Source: Acidobacteriota bacterium (GTDB lineage: Bacteria; Acidobacteriota; Vicinamibacteria; Vicinamibacterales; UBA8438). From it: 63,526 bases of DNA. Under the pieces are notes generated by a model. It made no database searches. It was not told where the DNA came from and saw only the letters and a list, made by a program, of their open reading frames with translations. This document shows positions 9,312 to 18,496 of this stretch, one piece after another. Made by a program: the position numbers and the translations under genes. Positions within the stretch are counted from its first letter, which is position 1, and every line of letters begins with the position of its first letter. Where the stretch lies: the NCBI GenBank assembly GCA_021296515.1, contig JAGWAH010000012.1, positions 1 to 63,526 of the forward strand. Reading direction: 5' to 3'.

Positions 9312-9824
9312 ATGGCGACGGGCAAGCGACCGATGGACCTCAGTACGCTGCAGCCGCCGAAGGGCGCACGCCGCAACCGGAAGCGCGTCGGCCGCGGCGA
9401 GGGTGCCGGGACCGGTGTGACCGCCGGCCGCGGGCACAAGGGGCAGCAGTCGCGTTCGGGGTACTCGCGCAAGCGGGGCTTCGAGGGCGGGCAGATGCCG
9501 ATTCACCGGCGCCTGCCGAAACGCGGTTTCCACAACCCGTTCCGGGTCGCCTACGAGGTGGTGAATCTCGACACCCTCGAGGCGCGGTTCGAGGCGGGCG
9601 ACGAGGTGACCCCGGACGTGTTGCGCGAGCACGGGTTGATCAGCCGTACCGCGCTGGTCAAGGTGCTGGCCCGCGGCGAGCTGACCAAGGCGTTGTCGGT
9701 GACCGCGCATCGTTTCAGTGCGAAGGCGGGTGAGCGGATTGCGGGCGCGGGCGGACGGACGGACGTGGCGCCGCGCGTGCGGCCGAAGGGGCGGCCGAAG
9801 GCCGAGGAAGAAGCCGCGGAATGA
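9312..9824 (+). CDS. rplO: 50S ribosomal protein L15
   Basis: 170 aa from ATG 9312; an internal ATG at 9333 (MDLSTLQPPKGARR) is an alternative start. L15 is a late-assembly protein of the 50S core. The Gly-rich N-terminal region RKRVGRGEGAGTGVTAGRGH, QQSRSGYSRKRGFEGGQMPI and the C-terminal VTAHRFSAKAGERI are diagnostic. The stop overlaps secY by ATGA. The tail is lysine/glutamate-rich. Confidence 0.96.
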   Translation: MATGKRPMDLSTLQPPKGARRNRKRVGRGEGAGTGVTAGRGHKGQQSRSGYSRKRGFEGGQMPIHRRLPKRGFHNPFRVAYEVVNLDTLEARFEAGDEVTPDVLREHGLISRTALVKVLARGELTKALSVTAHRFSAKAGERIAGAGGRTDVAPRVRPKGRPKAEEEAAE

Positions 9825-11187
9825 TCGAAAGCGTCAAGAACGTCTTCGCGATTCCGGAACTGCGCAAGCGTGTGCTGTTCACGCTCGGCATCCTGGGCGT
9901 GTACCGCATAGGCAGCCACATTCCGACGCCCGGCGTGAACACCGAGGCGCTGCAGATTCTCGTCGAGCAGGCCGGCAACACGATGTTCGGCCTGTACAAC
10001 ATGTTCTCGGGCGGCAACCTCGCGCAGGCGACGATCTTCGCGCTGGGCATCATGCCCTACAGTTGCTCACCGTCGTCTGGCCGTACCTGGAACGGCTGTC
10101 GAAGGAGGGCGAGCTGGGCCGCCGGAAGATCACGCAGTACACGCGGTACAGCACGATTGCGCTCTGCGTGGTGCAGTCGATGGCGATCGCGATCTTCCTG
10201 GAGCGGCAGACGAACATCGCGGGCGGGTTGCCGCTGGTCTACGAGCCGGGCTGGTCGTTCCGGCTGATGACGGTGCTGACCCTGACGACGGGGACCGCCT
10301 TCATCATGTGGCTCGGCGAGCAGATCACCGAGCGGGGCATCGGCAACGGCATGTCGCTGATCATCTTCGCGGGGATCGTCGTCGGTCTGCCGACGGCCGT
10401 CCTCACGACGCTGGATCAGATGCGCAGCGGGGCGATCGGCCTGTTCACGCTGATCGCGCTGGTCGTCGTGATGGTGCTGGTGATAGGGGCCGTCGTCTTC
10501 ATCGAACGCGGGCACCGGCGGGTGACCGTGCAGTACGCCAAACGTGTCGTGGGGCGGCGCATGTACGGCGGCACGAGCACCCATATCCCGCTCAAGGTCA
10601 ACACGGGCGGGGTCATCCCCGTGATCTTCGCGTCGTCGATACTGGCGTTCCCGGCGACCGCGGCGACCGCGTTTCCGGTGGGCGGCTGGTTCCAGACGGT
10701 GACGGATCAGTTGCAGAACGGCATGCCGGCCTACTACCTGCTGTTCGTGGGCGGGATCATCTTCTTCGCGTACTTCTACACCGCGATCATCTTCAATCCG
10801 GACGACGTCGCGGAGAACATGCGCAAGTACGGGGGCTTCATCCCGGGCATCCGGCCCGGGAAGCGGACGGCGGAGCACATCGACACGATCCTGACCCGGA
10901 TCACCTTCGCCGGGTCGATTTACCTGGCCCTGGTGGCGGTCATGCCGGACCTGATGATCACCGGGTTTCGGGCCGACGCCGTGCCGTTCATCGGGGACCA
11001 GCTCGACGTCCTGCTGCCCGGCTTCATCACCAACGGCCTCGGCGTGACGTTCTATTTCGGCGGCACCTCGCTGCTGATTATCGTGGGCGTCTCCATGGAC
11101 ACGGTGCAGCAGGTCGAATCGCAGTTGATCATGCGGCACTACGACGGTTTCATGAAGAAGACGCGGATTCGCGGGCGGCGCGGCTGA
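9821..11187 (+). CDS. secY: Protein translocase subunit SecY, frame-broken
   Basis: SecY is the central channel of the Sec translocon. The first 80 codons (to about 10060) read MIESVKNVFAIPELRKRVLF through FALGIMPY, then the frame breaks. The rest continues in another register from about 10063 as LLTVVWPYLERLSKEGELGR to the end TRIRGRRG. SecY normally has ISASIILQ between MPY and LLTV. The observed bases join TAC directly to AGTTGCTC, so about 22 bases appear to be missing. All ten membrane segments and the YGGF.PGIRPG loop (here YGGFIPGIRPGKRTAEH) are otherwise present, and rejoined length is about 460 aa. The gene is essential in bacteria, so an assembly error is the best explanation. Confidence 0.93.
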
Positions 11188-11368
11188 GACGTGTCGGACC
11201 GATGACGGAGAAACGCGCGGGTCGGGAAGACGGCGGAGACGGTCGGCTTTCGCGGCGCATCGAGGCAACATGCTGGACGTTTCTGAGAATGAGGAAGGGA
11301 TGGCGCCCGGCCGGGGACCGCGCCGCTCGAATATCACCGAGCTGGTGCCGAGGCGCGCCCGGAGGCCG

Positions 11369-12031
11369 ATGGCGTTGAACCTGATGCTGATGGGGCCGCC
11401 GGGTGCCGGGAAGGGGACGCAGGCGCGTCGTCTGGCCCGGGGGTTTCGGGTGCCCCACATCGCGACCGGCGACATCCTCCGCGAGGCGGTCGAGATGAAC
11501 AGCCCGCTCGGTCGCGCCGCGGCCGCGATCATGGACGCGGGGCAACTGGTGGGCGACGAGATCGTCATCGGGATCGTCCGGGACCGGCTCCAACGGCCCG
11601 ACGCCGCCACCGGCTTCGTGCTCGACGGGTTTCCCCGCACCGTTCCGCAGGCCGAGGCGCTCGACGCGATGCTGGACCGCAGGAATCCGCTCGTGGTCAT
11701 CGACATCGCCGTCGAGGATGCGGAAATCATCCGGCGGTTGTCGAAGCGCAGGGTATGCGCGGCGTGCGGGACGATCGTCGGCGCGGCGGAGGAAACCCCG
11801 CCGAGCGAGTGCCCCGACTGCGGCGGCGCACTCGTGCAGCGCCGCGACGATCAAGAGTCGGTGGTGCGGGAGCGGCTGTCCGTGTACCGACAGCGGACGG
11901 CGCCCCTGATCGACTACTACCGGAACCGTCCGACGTTCCGATCCGTCGACGGCAGCCTGACCGAGGATGAAGTAGCCGCCGCCGTGGCGGACGCGGCCCA
12001 CGGCGGCTCGGCCGTGCGGCGGACGGCGTGA
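11369..12031 (+). CDS. adk: Adenylate kinase
   Basis: 220 aa. The enzyme interconverts ATP + AMP and 2 ADP. I chose the ATG at 11369 because GGAGG lies just before it and MALNLMLMGPPGAGKGTQA is the normal N-terminus; the same frame is open from 11270 but that part is not adk-like. It has the P-loop GPPGAGKGT, the AMP-binding ATGDILREAV and VLDGFPRTVPQA, and a zinc-type LID with CAAC and CPDC pairs. It follows secY, as in many spc operons, after a 181-base gap. Confidence 0.96.
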   Translation: MALNLMLMGPPGAGKGTQARRLARGFRVPHIATGDILREAVEMNSPLGRAAAAIMDAGQLVGDEIVIGIVRDRLQRPDAATGFVLDGFPRTVPQAEALDAMLDRRNPLVVIDIAVEDAEIIRRLSKRRVCAACGTIVGAAEETPPSECPDCGGALVQRRDDQESVVRERLSVYRQRTAPLIDYYRNRPTFRSVDGSLTEDEVAAAVADAAHGGSAVRRTA

Positions 12032-12861
12032 GCCGCACGGGTATTTCCATGATTTCCTGCAAGGGTCCCGCCGAGCTGCAGCGCATGCGCGCCGCCAACG
12101 GCCTCGTCGCTCAGGTGCTGGGCGAGTTGAGGGCGATCGTGGACGTGGGAGTGACCACGCGCGAGCTGGATGCGATCGCAGAGGACCGCGTGCGCGCGGC
12201 GGGTGCGATTCCGGCGTTCAAGGGGTATCACGGCTATCCCGCCACGCTCTGTACGTCGGTGAACGAGGAAGTGGTGCACGGGATTCCGTCGGGGCGACGA
12301 TTGGGCGACGGCGACATCGTGTCCATCGATCTGGGGGTCGTGCTGGACGACTACTACGGAGATGCGGCGGTGACGCTGCCCGTGGGTACGATCAGCGAGC
12401 AGGCGGAGATGCTGCTGCACGTGACGGAGCAGGCGCTGGCCCGGTCGATAGCGCAGGTCCGGCTGGGCGGCCATGTCTCGGACCTGGGGCACGCGGTGCA
12501 GCGGCACGTGGAGGCGCACGGGTACTCCGTGGTGCGGGAGTTCGTCGGACACGGAATCGGCACGAGCCTGCACGAGGAGCCGCAGGTGCCGAACTACGGG
12601 GAGCCCGGCCAGGGGGACCGTCTGGTGGAGGGCATGGTCCTGGCCATCGAACCGATGGTCAGCATGGGCAAGCCGGCCGTGCGCGTTCTTCGCGACGGAT
12701 GGACCGCGGTCACTCGCGACGGCAGCCTGGCCGCGCATTTCGAGCACTCGGTGGCGGTGACCGCGGAGGGACCGCTGGTGTTGAGTCGCCCGCTGTTGGG
12801 AACGGGCGCGTCCGGAGACGGAGCGGCCGCAACCACGTGGGCGCTGGTCGACGGCGCCTAA
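12028..12861 (+). CDS. map: Methionine aminopeptidase, type I
   Basis: 277 aa from the GTG that overlaps the adk stop (GTGA); an ATG at 12049 (MISCKGPAELQRM) would give 270 aa and cannot be excluded. The enzyme removes the initiator Met from nascent proteins. The metal ligands are visible in SIDLGVVLDDYYGDAAVTLP (two Asp), VGHGIGTSLHEEPQVPNYG (His), AIEPMVS (Glu) and HFEHSVAVT (Glu). A 28-residue Ala/Gly-rich tail follows the catalytic domain. infA, commonly next in this position, is missing. Confidence 0.96.
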   Translation: MSRTGISMISCKGPAELQRMRAANGLVAQVLGELRAIVDVGVTTRELDAIAEDRVRAAGAIPAFKGYHGYPATLCTSVNEEVVHGIPSGRRLGDGDIVSIDLGVVLDDYYGDAAVTLPVGTISEQAEMLLHVTEQALARSIAQVRLGGHVSDLGHAVQRHVEAHGYSVVREFVGHGIGTSLHEEPQVPNYGEPGQGDRLVEGMVLAIEPMVSMGKPAVRVLRDGWTAVTRDGSLAAHFEHSVAVTAEGPLVLSRPLLGTGASGDGAAATTWALVDGA

Positions 12862-12900
12862 GGGGATGCCGGCGACGCCGGCCAACGAAAAGAGAACGTC

Positions 12901-13014
12901 ATGAAAGTGCGGGCTTCGGTCAAACGGATGTGCAGCAAGTGCAAGATCGTGCGCCGGCGGGGTGTGGTACGCGTGCTCTGCACGAACCCGAAGCACAAGC
13001 AGAGGCAGGGGTAA
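12901..13014 (+). CDS. rpmJ: 50S ribosomal protein L36
   Basis: 37 aa, reading [20 protein letters not shown], then the end [10 protein letters not shown]. The zinc site is C11, C14, C27 and H32, so this is the zinc-binding form. Start and length are exactly those of typical L36. It lies between map and rpsM as usual. Confidence 0.97.
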   Translation: MKVRASVKRMCSKCKIVRRRGVVRVLCTNPKHKQRQG

Positions 13015-13020
13015 CGACTC

Positions 13021-13395
13021 ATGGCACGCATCGCTGGCGTCGATCTGCCCCGCGCGAAGCGGGTTGAAGTCGGGCTGACCTATATCTTCGGCATCGGGCC
13101 CGCCCGCTCGGTGGGCATTCTGGAGGCGGCCGGCGTCAAGCCGGAAACGCGCGTGAAGGACCTGTCGGAGGACGAGGTTCGCCAGATCAGTCGCGCCATC
13201 GAGGAGTACGGCCGCGTCGAGGGTGACCTGCGCAAGGAGATCTCGCTGAACATCAAGCGCCTGATCGAGATCGGTTGCTATCGCGGGCTGCGTCACCGCC
13301 GGAACCTGCCGGTGCGCGGCCAGCGTACGAACACGAACGCGCGGACCCGCAAGGGCCCGCGCCGTGGCGCCGTCGCCAAGAAGAAGACCAGTTGA
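13021..13395 (+). CDS. rpsM: 30S ribosomal protein S13
   Basis: 124 aa. S13 forms intersubunit bridge B1 and contacts tRNA. Start [20 protein letters not shown], the GIGPARS helix-turn motif and the C-terminal [20 protein letters not shown] block are diagnostic. It opens the alpha-operon segment 6 bases after rpmJ. Confidence 0.97.
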   Translation: MARIAGVDLPRAKRVEVGLTYIFGIGPARSVGILEAAGVKPETRVKDLSEDEVRQISRAIEEYGRVEGDLRKEISLNIKRLIEIGCYRGLRHRRNLPVRGQRTNTNARTRKGPRRGAVAKKKTS

Positions 13396-13412
13396 GCATT
13401 TGAGACGCGATT

Positions 13413-13856
13413 ATGGCCAAGAGCGACAGCGTTGAATCCGGGAAGAAGCCGGCCGGAAGGCCCGCGCGCCGCAAGAAGACGTTCAAGAAGCGCGGCGAGA
13501 AGCGGGTCGTCCATCACGGGGTGGTGCACATCCAGGCGTCGTTCAACAACACCATCATTACCGTCACCGACAGCGCCGGAGCGGTGCTGTCGTGGTCGAG
13601 CGCCGGGGGTATCGGCTTCAAGGGGTCGCGGAAGGGGACGCCCTTCGCGGCGACCCAGGCGGCCATGGCGGCCGGGCACGCGGCCAAGGGGTTCGGCGTG
13701 CGTTCGGTCGAGGTCAGGGTGAAGGGGCCGGGCGCCGGCCGGGAGTCGGCGATTCGGGCGCTGCAGACCTCCGTCGGCCTCGACATCAAATCGATCCGCG
13801 ACGTGACGCCGATCCCGCACAACGGGTGCCGGCCGCCGAAGAAGCGCCGAGTTTGA
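13413..13856 (+). CDS. rpsK: 30S ribosomal protein S11
   Basis: 147 aa. S11 shapes the 30S platform and E-site. After a basic N-terminal extension of about 20 residues come [38 protein letters not shown] and the end [18 protein letters not shown]. It is slightly longer than usual (127-130 aa) because of the lysine/arginine-rich start. A hairpin repeat follows 3 bases after the stop. Confidence 0.97.
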   Translation: MAKSDSVESGKKPAGRPARRKKTFKKRGEKRVVHHGVVHIQASFNNTIITVTDSAGAVLSWSSAGGIGFKGSRKGTPFAATQAAMAAGHAAKGFGVRSVEVRVKGPGAGRESAIRALQTSVGLDIKSIRDVTPIPHNGCRPPKKRRV

Positions 13857-13859
13857 TGG

Positions 13860-13944
13860 CCAGGAACTGCGCCGTAGACGGCGTAGACTCCTGGAGAGGG
13901 TTGGTTGGGCGGAAAGCGGAGCCGCAAGGCGACGGTTTCCGGGC
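13860..13944 (+). repeat. Dispersed hairpin repeat, copy A (between rpsK and rpsD)
   Basis: An imperfect inverted repeat at 13860-13894 (arms CCAGGAACTGCGCCG and CGGCGTAGACTCCTGG) is followed by a conserved tail (13895-13944) containing GGTTGGTTGGGCGG and AGCGGAGCCGCAAGGCGACG. The same unit recurs at 14631 and, inverted, at 16248. It sits inside an essential ribosomal operon, so the transcript must carry it. Confidence 0.85.
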
Positions 13945-13975
13945 TGTCGCAGTTGAGTGAGGGAGATCTGCAAGC

Positions 13976-14605
13976 ATGGCACGGTACGCTGGTCCGGTCT
14001 GCCGTTTGTGCCGGCGCGAAGGCATGAAGCTGTTTCTCAAGGGTGAGCGCTGTTACGCGGAGAAGTGCGCGGTCGAGCGGCGCAACGTGCCGCCGGGGCA
14101 CCACGGCAAGGGCCGCAAGGCCAAGCTGCAGGGCTACGGACTGCAGCTCCGCGAGAAGCAGCGCGTCAAGCGCATGTACGGTGTGCTCGAGCGGCAGTTC
14201 CGGCGCTACTTCCACGAGGCCGACCGCCGCCGGGGAATCACCGGCGAGACGCTGTTGCAGTTGCTCGAGAGCAGGCTCGACAACGTCGTCTACCGCCTTG
14301 GATTCGCCGCCTCGCGGCCGCAGGCGCGCCAGTTGGTACGGCACGGACACTTTCTGGTGAACGGGCGGCGCGCCGACATTCCGTCGTACTCGCTGCGCGC
14401 CGGAGATCGCGTGAGCGTGAAGGCGAAGAGCGCGAACAACCCGGCCATCGCGTACGCGCGAGAGGAAGTCAAGGGCCGCGGCATTCCGGAGTGGCTCGAG
14501 CTGGGCGCCGACGGGCAGGAAGGGCGTTTCGCGGCCGTGCCCAGCCGCGAGCAGTTGAATCTGCCGGTCCAGGAGCAGTTGATCGTGGAGCTCTACTCGA
14601 AGTAG
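13976..14605 (+). CDS. rpsD: 30S ribosomal protein S4, zinc-binding form
   Basis: 209 aa. S4 initiates 30S assembly and, in some bacteria, represses the alpha operon. The N-terminus has four Cys (9, 12, 26, 31) in [15 protein letters not shown] and ERCYAEKC, the zinc-containing form. The S4 RNA-binding domain reads [20 protein letters not shown] and [27 protein letters not shown] ribosome-binding site precedes the ATG. Hairpin repeats flank it on both sides. Confidence 0.97.
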   Translation: MARYAGPVCRLCRREGMKLFLKGERCYAEKCAVERRNVPPGHHGKGRKAKLQGYGLQLREKQRVKRMYGVLERQFRRYFHEADRRRGITGETLLQLLESRLDNVVYRLGFAASRPQARQLVRHGHFLVNGRRADIPSYSLRAGDRVSVKAKSANNPAIAYAREEVKGRGIPEWLELGADGQEGRFAAVPSREQLNLPVQEQLIVELYSK

Positions 14606-14630
14606 AGAAGGCCGGCGCATCCGTGGGCCG

Positions 14631-14716
14631 CTGGAAGTCTGCGCCGTAGAACGGTGCAGACTTCCAGTGAGGGTTGGTTGGGCGGCAAGCGGAGCCGCAG
14701 GCGACGATTGACGGGC
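14631..14716 (+). repeat. Dispersed hairpin repeat, copy B (between rpsD and rpoA)
   Basis: A 17-bp stem with one mismatch (arms CTGGAAGTCTGCGCCGT and ACGGTGCAGACTTCCAG, 14631-14667) is followed by a tail almost identical to copy A: GGTTGGTTGGGCGGCAAGCG, GAGCCGCAGGCGACGATTG. It ends 25 bases before the rpoA start codon. Confidence 0.88.
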
Positions 14717-14741
14717 TACCGCGCGGAAAGGACTGAACTCG

Positions 14742-15734
14742 ATGTTGTGGAAAGGCTTCCAGCGACCGAAGGTGCTGGAGTACGACCGCGAGACGCTCAC
14801 GGAACAGTACGGGCGCTTCCATGCGCAGCCGTTCGAGCGCGGCTTCGGTACGACGATCGGCAACGCGTTGCGGCGCGTGCTGTTGTCGTCTATCGAGGGG
14901 GCGGCGGTGACCGCGGTCAAGATCGATGGCGTGCTGCACGAGTTCTCGCCGATTCAGGGCGTGGTAGAGGACGCGACGGACATCATCCTCAATCTCAAGC
15001 AGGTGCCGATCAAGGTGCACGTCGACGGGGTGAAGGCCGTGTCCATCCGGGCGGAGGAACCGGGTGAGATCAAGGCGGGCGACATCCAGGCCGACGCCGA
15101 CATCGAGATTCTGGATCCGGACGTGCACATCGCCACCGTGTCCGAGGGCGGGGCGCTGAACATGGAAATGCGCGTGAAGCGCGGCCGGGGTTACGTGTCG
15201 GCCGACAAGAACTTCGACGAGGACCTGGGGATCGGCTGGATCCCGGTCGACTCGGTGCATTCGCCAATCAAGAAGGTGAACTACCTCGTCGAGGCGGCGC
15301 GGCTCGGCCAGACGACCGACTACGACAAGCTGACGATCGACGTGTGGACCGACGGGACGATCAGCGCCCGCGAAGCCGTTTCGCTCGGTGCGAAGCTGGT
15401 GCGCGACCACCTGAACATCTTCATCGACATCGACGACGATACCGAGGTCCTGGTGGAAGCGGAGCCGGAACCCCCGGCCGCCGTGCCGAACGAGCATCTC
15501 GACAAGAGCGTCGAGGAGCTCGAGCTGTCCGTGCGTTCCTACAACTGCCTGAAGAACGCCAACATCCGGACGATTCGCGAGCTCGTGCAGAAGAGCGAGC
15601 CGGAGATGCTCCAGACGAAGAACTTCGGGCGGAAGTCGCTGAACGAAATCAAGGAAATCCTGCTCGACATGGGGCTCAGCCTCGGCATGCGTCTGGACCA
15701 GCCGGCGGACAGCGTGCCCGCGCAGGCGGAGTGA
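14742..15734 (+). CDS. rpoA: DNA-directed RNA polymerase subunit alpha
   Basis: 330 aa, normal length. The alpha dimer nucleates RNA polymerase assembly, and its C-terminal domain binds UP-element DNA and activators. The N-terminal domain has [20 protein letters not shown] and the dimerisation core. A proline/glutamate linker (residues about 240-255) leads to the C-terminal domain with [20 protein letters not shown] and [14 protein letters not shown]. It is co-directional with rplQ, 7 bases away. Confidence 0.98.
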   Translation: MLWKGFQRPKVLEYDRETLTEQYGRFHAQPFERGFGTTIGNALRRVLLSSIEGAAVTAVKIDGVLHEFSPIQGVVEDATDIILNLKQVPIKVHVDGVKAVSIRAEEPGEIKAGDIQADADIEILDPDVHIATVSEGGALNMEMRVKRGRGYVSADKNFDEDLGIGWIPVDSVHSPIKKVNYLVEAARLGQTTDYDKLTIDVWTDGTISAREAVSLGAKLVRDHLNIFIDIDDDTEVLVEAEPEPPAAVPNEHLDKSVEELELSVRSYNCLKNANIRTIRELVQKSEPEMLQTKNFGRKSLNEIKEILLDMGLSLGMRLDQPADSVPAQAE

Positions 15735-15741
15735 GCGAGTC

Positions 15742-16248
15742 ATGCGTCATCGCGTTGCACACCGGAAGCTGGGTCGGGTCACGGAGCACCGTCTGTCCCT
15801 GCTCCGCAATCAGGCGCAGGCCCTGTTGCGGCACGAGCGGATCAGTACGACGGTCGCCAAGGCGAAGGAGCTGCGGCCGTTCGTCGAGCGGCTCATCACG
15901 GTCGCCAAGCGGGGGCTTGCCGACGGCACGGACACGATTCGGGCCGTGAACGCCCGCCGCATGGTGCGCCGCGATCTGGCGGATCGGGAGGTGGCGGCGA
16001 AGCTGTTCGACACGATCGCGCCCCGGTTTTCCAGCCGTCCCGGGGGCTACACGCGTCTGGTGCGAATCGGGTTCCGCCGCGGCGACGCGGCCGAGATCGC
16101 CCAGGTCGAGCTGATTGGCAGCGAGTACAACCCCGATCTGGACAAGCCCAAGGCCGACCGCAAGGCGGAAGAGAAGCCCGAACGCCAGCAGGAGGAACGG
16201 CCGGGACGTCTGCGCCGGATGTTCGGCGGCGGGAAGAACCGGCGCTAG
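15742..16248 (+). CDS. rplQ: 50S ribosomal protein L17
   Basis: 168 aa. The core is standard: MRHRVAHRKLGRVTEHRLSL, RNQAQALLRHERISTTVAKA, KELRPFVERLITVAKRG and GGYTRLVRIGFRRGDAAEIA. The last 35 residues are a charged extension (Lys, Glu, Arg) ending MFGGGKNRR, seen in some lineages. It closes the ribosomal block; its TAG is immediately followed by an inverted repeat copy. Confidence 0.96.
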   Translation: MRHRVAHRKLGRVTEHRLSLLRNQAQALLRHERISTTVAKAKELRPFVERLITVAKRGLADGTDTIRAVNARRMVRRDLADREVAAKLFDTIAPRFSSRPGGYTRLVRIGFRRGDAAEIAQVELIGSEYNPDLDKPKADRKAEEKPERQQEERPGRLRRMFGGGKNRR

Positions 16249-16334
16249 CCCGACAATCGTCGCCGCCGGCGCCGATTGCCGCCCAACCGGGCCTGACTAG
16301 GAGTCTACGCCGTTCCTACGGCGCAGACTCCTAG
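16248..16334 (-). repeat. Dispersed hairpin repeat, copy C, in a convergent gap
   Basis: This is the reverse complement of the copy A/B unit. The tail comes first (CCCGACAATCGTCGCC, then GATTGCCGCCCAACCGGGC). Then comes a 17-bp hairpin at 16297-16334 with arms CTAGGAGTCTACGCCGT and ACGGCGCAGACTCCTAG. It fills the whole gap between rplQ and the oppositely oriented EF-G gene, whose stop codon lies in its last arm. It could act as a bidirectional transcription barrier, though there is no U-run. Confidence 0.88.
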
Positions 16335-18424
16335 GCGTCCTCGGCGTCGCCCTCTTCGGACTTCGAGTCCGCCACGATCTTCGCGTGGAGGTGCGCCGGC
16401 ACCTCCTCGTAGTGCGAGAACTCCATGTGGTACGAGCCTCTGCCGCCTGTGGCGGATGTCAACTGCTGCTCGTAGGTGAGCATCTCCGCCATCGGCACCT
16501 GCGCCTTGATGACCGTCGACGCCCCGCGCGGCTCCATGCCGCCGATCCTGCCGCGCCGGCCGTTGAGGTCGCCCATGAGGTCGCCCGCGAAGTCGCTCGG
16601 CGCGTAGATCTCGACGTTCATGACCGGCTCGAGCAGGGTCGGTCTGGCACGCTCCATCGCGTCCCGGAAGGCGAGGCGCCCCGCCATCTTGAACGACATC
16701 TCGTTCGAGTCGACCGAATGGAACTGCCCGTCGTGGAGGGTCACCTTGAAGTCGACCATCGGGTACCCGGCCAGATAACCCTTCACGCGGGCCTCCTGAA
16801 TTCCCTTCTCGACGGCCGGGATGAACTGGCGCGGAATGGAGCCACCGAAGATCTCGTCCACGAAGGCGAAGTCCTCGCCGCGCGGGAGCGGCTCGACGCG
16901 GATCTTGCAATCGCCGAACTGCCCGTGCCCGCCCGACTGCTTCTTGTGCCGGCCGTGCGCTTCGGTCGCGGCCATGATCGTCTCGCGATACGGGATACGA
17001 GGCAGCTTCACGTTGACGCCGACGCCGAACCGCCGCTTCAGCTTGGCGACGGTGACCTCGATGTGCACCTGTCCCTGGCCGGAGAGCAGGAGTTGGCGCG
17101 TCTGCGGGTCGCGGGTGTACTGGATGGTGGGATCCTCCTCCCGCAGGCGCTGCAGCGCGCCGCTGATCTTCTCCTCGTCGCCTCGGCTCTTCGGCTCGAT
17201 GGCATAGGAGAGGACCGGTTCGGCGAACGCGATCGGGGCGAAGCGCACCGGGCTGCCCTTCTCGCCCAGCGTGTCGTTCGTATGGGTTTCCTTCAGCTTG
17301 GCGACGGCGCCGAGGTCGCCCGCCTTCAGCTCCGGCACCGGGTGCTGCGTCTTGCCCTGCATGACGGCGAGCGCGCCGAAACGCTCGCCGCCCTCCTGCG
17401 TGAGGTTGTGGATGGTGGAATCGGCCTTGAGCGCGCCGGCGGCGACGCGGAACATCGTGATGCGCCCAGCGAACGGATCGGCGATGGTCTTCCAGACGAA
17501 GGCGGCGGGCGGAGCGCCGTCGGCGGCGTCGTAGCTCAGCGGTTCGCCGCTCTCGGGGTCGGTGGCCGCGAGCGGATGGTCCGCGGCCGGCGGCAGGCAG
17601 GCGACAATCGTGTCCAGCAGCGGTCCGATGCCGATGTTGGCCTGCGCCGACGTGCAGACGAGCGGGAACACCTGCCGGTTGCGGGTTGCGGTCCGCAGTC
17701 CGCCCTCCAGCTCTTCCTGGCTGAGCGTGCCCTCTTCGAAGAACCGCTCCATGAGCGCCTCGTCGGCTTCCGCAACCATCTCGATCAGCGCCTCGCGGGC
17801 GGTGTCCGCCGAGCCGGAGAGCTCGTCCGGGACCTCGCCGATTGACGGGTCGCCGCCGCCGTCGCCGGAGAACGCAACGCCCTGCATAGCAACCAGGTCC
17901 ACCGTGCCCCGGAACTCGCGTTCCGCGCCGATCGGAAGCTGGATCGGTACGACCTCCCTGCCCAGCGCGCCCTGCACCGACTCGAGGGCGCGGTCGAAGC
18001 TCGCGCGCTCGCGGTCGAGCAGGTTGAGCACGACCACGCAGGGCAGCCCGATCTCCTCCGCGATGCCCCACACCTTCTCGGTCTGCACCTCGACGCCGGC
18101 CACCGCGTCGACGACCACGAGGGCGGCGTCGGCGACCCGCAGGGCGGCCCGCGTATCGCTCAGGAAGTTGCCGATGCCGGGCGTATCGATCAGATTGATC
18201 TTCGTCGAGCGCCATTCGGCGAACGCGACGCTGGCCGAGAGCGTGTGCTTGCGGGCGATCTCCTCCTCGTCGAAGTCGGTGACCGTCGTGCCCTCGTCGA
18301 CCCTCCCCAGGCGGTTGACCATCTTGGCGCCGAACAGCATCGCCGACACGAGCTGCGTCTTCCCGGAACCGCTGTGCCCGACGACCGCGACGTTGCGAAT
18401 GTTCGACGCGTCATAGACCTTCAT
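16331..18424 (-). CDS. fusA: EF-G-like translational GTPase (second fusA-type paralogue)
   Basis: 697 aa. Domain order follows elongation factor G: GTPase domain (P-loop GHSGSGKT 16-23, DTPG 80-83), domain II, then domains III-V with GHGQFGDCKIRVEPL and the domain IV/V end. The canonical ribosomal EF-G gene normally lies upstream of tuf. This divergent copy resembles the EF-G2/EF-G-like family, whose role is uncertain (translocation back-up or ribosome recycling). The G4 motif, usually NKxD, reads NLLD at 134-137, so guanine recognition may be altered. It stands alone as a single gene, with GGGAGG 11 bases before the ATG. Confidence 0.9.
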   Translation of the reverse strand: MKVYDASNIRNVAVVGHSGSGKTQLVSAMLFGAKMVNRLGRVDEGTTVTDFDEEEIARKHTLSASVAFAEWRSTKINLIDTPGIGNFLSDTRAALRVADAALVVVDAVAGVEVQTEKVWGIAEEIGLPCVVVLNLLDRERASFDRALESVQGALGREVVPIQLPIGAEREFRGTVDLVAMQGVAFSGDGGGDPSIGEVPDELSGSADTAREALIEMVAEADEALMERFFEEGTLSQEELEGGLRTATRNRQVFPLVCTSAQANIGIGPLLDTIVACLPPAADHPLAATDPESGEPLSYDAADGAPPAAFVWKTIADPFAGRITMFRVAAGALKADSTIHNLTQEGGERFGALAVMQGKTQHPVPELKAGDLGAVAKLKETHTNDTLGEKGSPVRFAPIAFAEPVLSYAIEPKSRGDEEKISGALQRLREEDPTIQYTRDPQTRQLLLSGQGQVHIEVTVAKLKRRFGVGVNVKLPRIPYRETIMAATEAHGRHKKQSGGHGQFGDCKIRVEPLPRGEDFAFVDEIFGGSIPRQFIPAVEKGIQEARVKGYLAGYPMVDFKVTLHDGQFHSVDSNEMSFKMAGRLAFRDAMERARPTLLEPVMNVEIYAPSDFAGDLMGDLNGRRGRIGGMEPRGASTVIKAQVPMAEMLTYEQQLTSATGGRGSYHMEFSHYEEVPAHLHAKIVADSKSEEGDAEDA

Positions 18425-18453
18425 CGACAGTAGTCCTCCCAGTCAAACCTGCA

Positions 18454-18483
18454 ATCGTAACCGTGACGTGCCGGCAGGCTCAA
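18454..18483 (-). promoter_or_regulatory. Candidate sigma70 promoter for the EF-G-like gene
   Basis: On the minus strand TTGAGC (18483-18478) and TACGAT (18459-18454) are separated by 18 bases, placing transcription start about 20-25 bases before the start codon. The match to consensus is moderate. Confidence 0.4.
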
Positions 18484-18496
18484 GTGCAGGAGGCGC

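Noticed and set aside
16385-17845. 486-residue plus-strand frame opposite the EF-G-like gene
   Set aside because: Antisense to clear EF-G domains and lacking any motif.
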